Positions 7,177-8,491 of a DNA stretch of 8,491 nt are shown piece by piece; position 1 is the first letter of the stretch, and every line of letters begins with the position of its first letter. The translations under genes and the position numbers were made by a program. The stretch covers positions 1 to 8,491 of the forward strand of contig DAHUXX010000126.1 in NCBI GenBank assembly GCA_027306955.1, in the 5' to 3' direction. A model generated the notes under the pieces. The model had not been told where the DNA came from and searched no databases. It was given only the letters and a program-made list of their open reading frames with translations. The DNA comes from Acetobacteraceae bacterium. GTDB taxonomy: Bacteria > Pseudomonadota > Alphaproteobacteria > Acetobacterales > Acetobacteraceae.

Positions 7177-7595
7177 CGCCCTTCGGCGCCAGGCTGCGGG
7201 CGTTGCGCGCCGAGCGCGGCATGACGCAGCGCGAGATGGCCACGGCGCTGCAGGTCACGCCGGCCTATCTTTCCGCGCTGGAGCACGGGCAGCGCGGCGC
7301 GCCGCGCGCCGGCCGGGTGCCCCAGGTCGGTGAGCTGCTCGGGCTGATCTGGGGCGAGGCGGAGGAACTCGCCGCACTGGCCCGGCTGTCGCATCCGCGT
7401 ATCGCGGTGGACACCGCCGGGCTGACGCCGGAGCAGACGGCGCTCGCCAACCGCCTCGCGCAGGAGATCCGGCGCCTCTCGCCGGAGACCGTCGCGCGGC
7501 TGCACGCGGTGCTGGACGCGACAACGCCGGCACCGAAGGCACGGCTGCGGCGCGCCGCACGGCGCGGCCCAGGCGTTGCGGCTTCGCAACGGTAG
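7173..7595 (+). CDS. XRE-family helix-turn-helix protein
   Basis: This 140-residue predicted DNA-binding protein has an N-terminal Cro/CI-type helix-turn-helix (residues ~4-60): FGARLRALRAERGMTQREMA, with scaffold helix 18-26 and likely recognition helix 29-37 (TPAYLSALEHG). A helical segment follows (VGELLGLIWGEAEELAALAR), then SPETVARLHAVLDA near residue 110 and a basic tail rich in Arg and Ala. Targets cannot be told from sequence. The GTG at 7173 overlaps the Smr stop (GTGA), and small XRE proteins commonly sit just after Smr genes in this bacterial group, so the pairing is probably old. It could regulate its own cluster or unrelated genes. The last codons lie in a 7-bp hairpin. The gene converges on the exoprotein gene with only seven bases between the stops. 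Confidence 0.88.
   Translation: MTPFGARLRALRAERGMTQREMATALQVTPAYLSALEHGQRGAPRAGRVPQVGELLGLIWGEAEELAALARLSHPRIAVDTAGLTPEQTALANRLAQEIRRLSPETVARLHAVLDATTPAPKARLRRAARRGPGVAASQR
7574..7591. other. Perfect 7-bp hairpin at the convergent gene junction
   Basis: CGTTGCG (7574-7580), a four-base loop GCTT, and CGCAACG (7585-7591) form a perfect inverted repeat. It covers the last codons of the XRE gene and ends 12 bases before the stop codon of the opposing exoprotein gene. Neither strand has a T-run after it, so it does not fit a classical intrinsic terminator. It could still slow polymerase or protect transcript 3' ends from both directions. In GC-rich DNA a stem of this size can occur by chance. 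Confidence 0.35.
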
Positions 7596-7602
7596 GTTCG
7601 GC

Positions 7603-8491
7603 TCAGAAATCCACCTGGGCGATCCCGGGGAAGGTGACGTCGAGATTGTCGTCCTGCGAGGGCGCGACGATGAGGGGCTCGATGAAACTGAACGCCGGCT
7701 CCGTCAGTTGCGTTGGCGCCGCAAGTTGCGAGACGAACGGCGGCAGAGGCACCACGCAAGGGTAGCTGCCCACCGGGCAGGTGGGGGTTACCGGCGGGGT
7801 GATCGTCGGGAACGGAATCGGTCCCGGAATGTTGCCGGTGAGCGTGGCGGTGCCGAAGGTGCCGATGGTGCCGAGATTGGTGGCGAAGACCCCTCCGTAA
7901 CCGTTGACCGTGTTGGAAACGCTCAGCACCTCGATCGAGCCGGTAGAGATGGAGCCATTGACAGTGACGGTGTTCCTGGCGAGCAGTGCGACGAAGCCCG
8001 ACGGCGGGGCAACGTCTGAGAATAAGGCATTGGAGATGGCGCCCGTATTGCCGATGACCAGGTTGCCGGCGGTGCCGCCCAACACCGGGTCGCCCGCGAT
8101 CATCACGATCTCATTTCCGTTTCCGTACACCGGGGCGTTGACGATGATGTCGCCGGCCGCCAGCAGCCAGAGGGCGGCGGTGCCGGTGCTGCCGCCGGTG
8201 TAGATGTTGCTCTCGATATCGATGCTGCCGTCGGCGCTGAGCGTGACATTGCCCGACAGCGCCGCGATGGCGGTCGGGTCGATCGTGGTGTCGGCGGTGA
8301 AGGTCTCGCCACTGGTCACGCTGCCGGTGCCGCCGGTCTGGATCAGCACGCTGCCGGGGTCGAGCAGGATCGAGCCGATGGCGCCGGCTGGCGCCGTGAC
8401 ATCCGCCGAGCCGGTGAGGCGCAGGCTGCCGCCCGAGATCTCGATCGCCCCGCCATCCCCGCCGGCGGGCCCGCCGCGCGCCGTGACGCTG
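7603..8491 (-). CDS. C-terminal part of a filamentous-haemagglutinin-like exoprotein (5' end outside window)
   Basis: The reverse strand is open from the window edge to a TGA at 7605-7603, giving the last 295 residues of a larger protein. The sequence is rich in Gly, Ser, Thr, Val and Ile, in short repeating beta-strand units (GGSLRLTGSADV, GNVTLSADGSIDIESN, GNLVIGNTGAISN, NTVTVNGSISTGSI). The GSILLDP motif at 8376-8356 is typical of large haemagglutinin/FhaB-like beta-helix exoproteins. These are generally secreted by the two-partner route through a TpsB pore and act in adhesion, biofilm or contact. The last ~100 residues leave the repeat pattern: they are Pro-rich, carry Cys-x6-Cys (CPVGSYPC), and end in AQVDF with no autotransporter barrel visible. 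GC is lower than next door: one 60-base sample at 7861 is 60%, against 75% at 7201. The GTG at 8349 is not the true start, because homology continues upstream to the edge. Confidence 0.8.
   Translation of the reverse strand, partial: SVTARGGPAGGDGGAIEISGGSLRLTGSADVTAPAGAIGSILLDPGSVLIQTGGTGSVTSGETFTADTTIDPTAIAALSGNVTLSADGSIDIESNIYTGGSTGTAALWLLAAGDIIVNAPVYGNGNEIVMIAGDPVLGGTAGNLVIGNTGAISNALFSDVAPPSGFVALLARNTVTVNGSISTGSIEVLSVSNTVNGYGGVFATNLGTIGTFGTATLTGNIPGPIPFPTITPPVTPTCPVGSYPCVVPLPPFVSQLAAPTQLTEPAFSFIEPLIVAPSQDDNLDVTFPGIAQVDF

Noticed and set aside
7548..7570. GCGGCGCGCC palindrome-rich stretch near the end of the XRE gene as an operator
   Set aside because: Short G/C palindromes recur throughout this GC-rich window and this one is inside a coding region, with no second copy near a promoter.
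7603..8349. The GTG at 8349 as the true start of the exoprotein gene
   Set aside because: The frame stays open to the window edge and the upstream residues continue the same beta-helix pattern (AIEISGGSLRLTGSADV, then GSILLDP), so the gene begins outside the window.
1..8491. A search for tRNA/rRNA genes, CRISPR arrays, insertion sequences, attachment sites and defence systems
   Set aside because: Nearly every base is assigned to a recognisable coding gene, and I saw no direct-repeat array, inverted-repeat-bounded element or RNA-like clover-leaf. The genes belong to known families, so no wholly new system is claimed.

Overview
The window is gene-dense, GC-rich bacterial DNA with strong G/C bias at third codon positions. 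It probably comes from an alphaproteobacterium. The gene content and the mlaE-mlaF-mlaD-lipoprotein order fit Rhodospirillales/Acetobacterales best, but the exact taxon cannot be read from the sequence. Nine complete genes are on the + strand. One truncated gene lies at each edge: the left one on +, the right one on -.

Region 1 (1-3643) is a retrograde phospholipid transport (Mla/MCE-type) operon. After the last 46 codons of an unrecognised protein come a STAS-MlaE fusion permease (210-1286), the MlaF ATPase (1283-2038), the single-pass MCE protein MlaD (2049-3074) and an outer-membrane auxiliary lipoprotein (3071-3643). Two junctions are 4-base GTGA overlaps. The mlaD start has its own Shine-Dalgarno site, which overlaps the mlaF stop. 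Together the products would form an inner-membrane ABC complex with a periplasmic lipid-binding ring and an outer-membrane-attached partner. No separate mlaB or mlaC is present here; the STAS part of MlaE may stand in for MlaB.

Region 2 (3644-7595) starts with a 50-base gap holding a good promoter candidate, placed so that the transcript would be leaderless. Five genes follow: lutA, lutB and lutC (iron-sulfur L-lactate oxidation complex), a Smr-domain protein and a short XRE-type helix-turn-helix protein. Every junction between them is a 4-base stop/start overlap, so they look like one translationally coupled unit.

Region 3 (7596-8491) is the 3' end of a large gene on the - strand, converging on the XRE gene with a 7-base gap. 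It encodes the C-terminal part of a filamentous-haemagglutinin-like, probably beta-helical exoprotein, and it is lower in GC than the rest.

I see no RNA gene, CRISPR array, insertion sequence or clear intrinsic terminator. The families are all known. The points most worth a second look are the leaderless lut promoter, the lut-smr-xre linkage, the altered STAS site in MlaE, and a cysteine pair near the end of the exoprotein.
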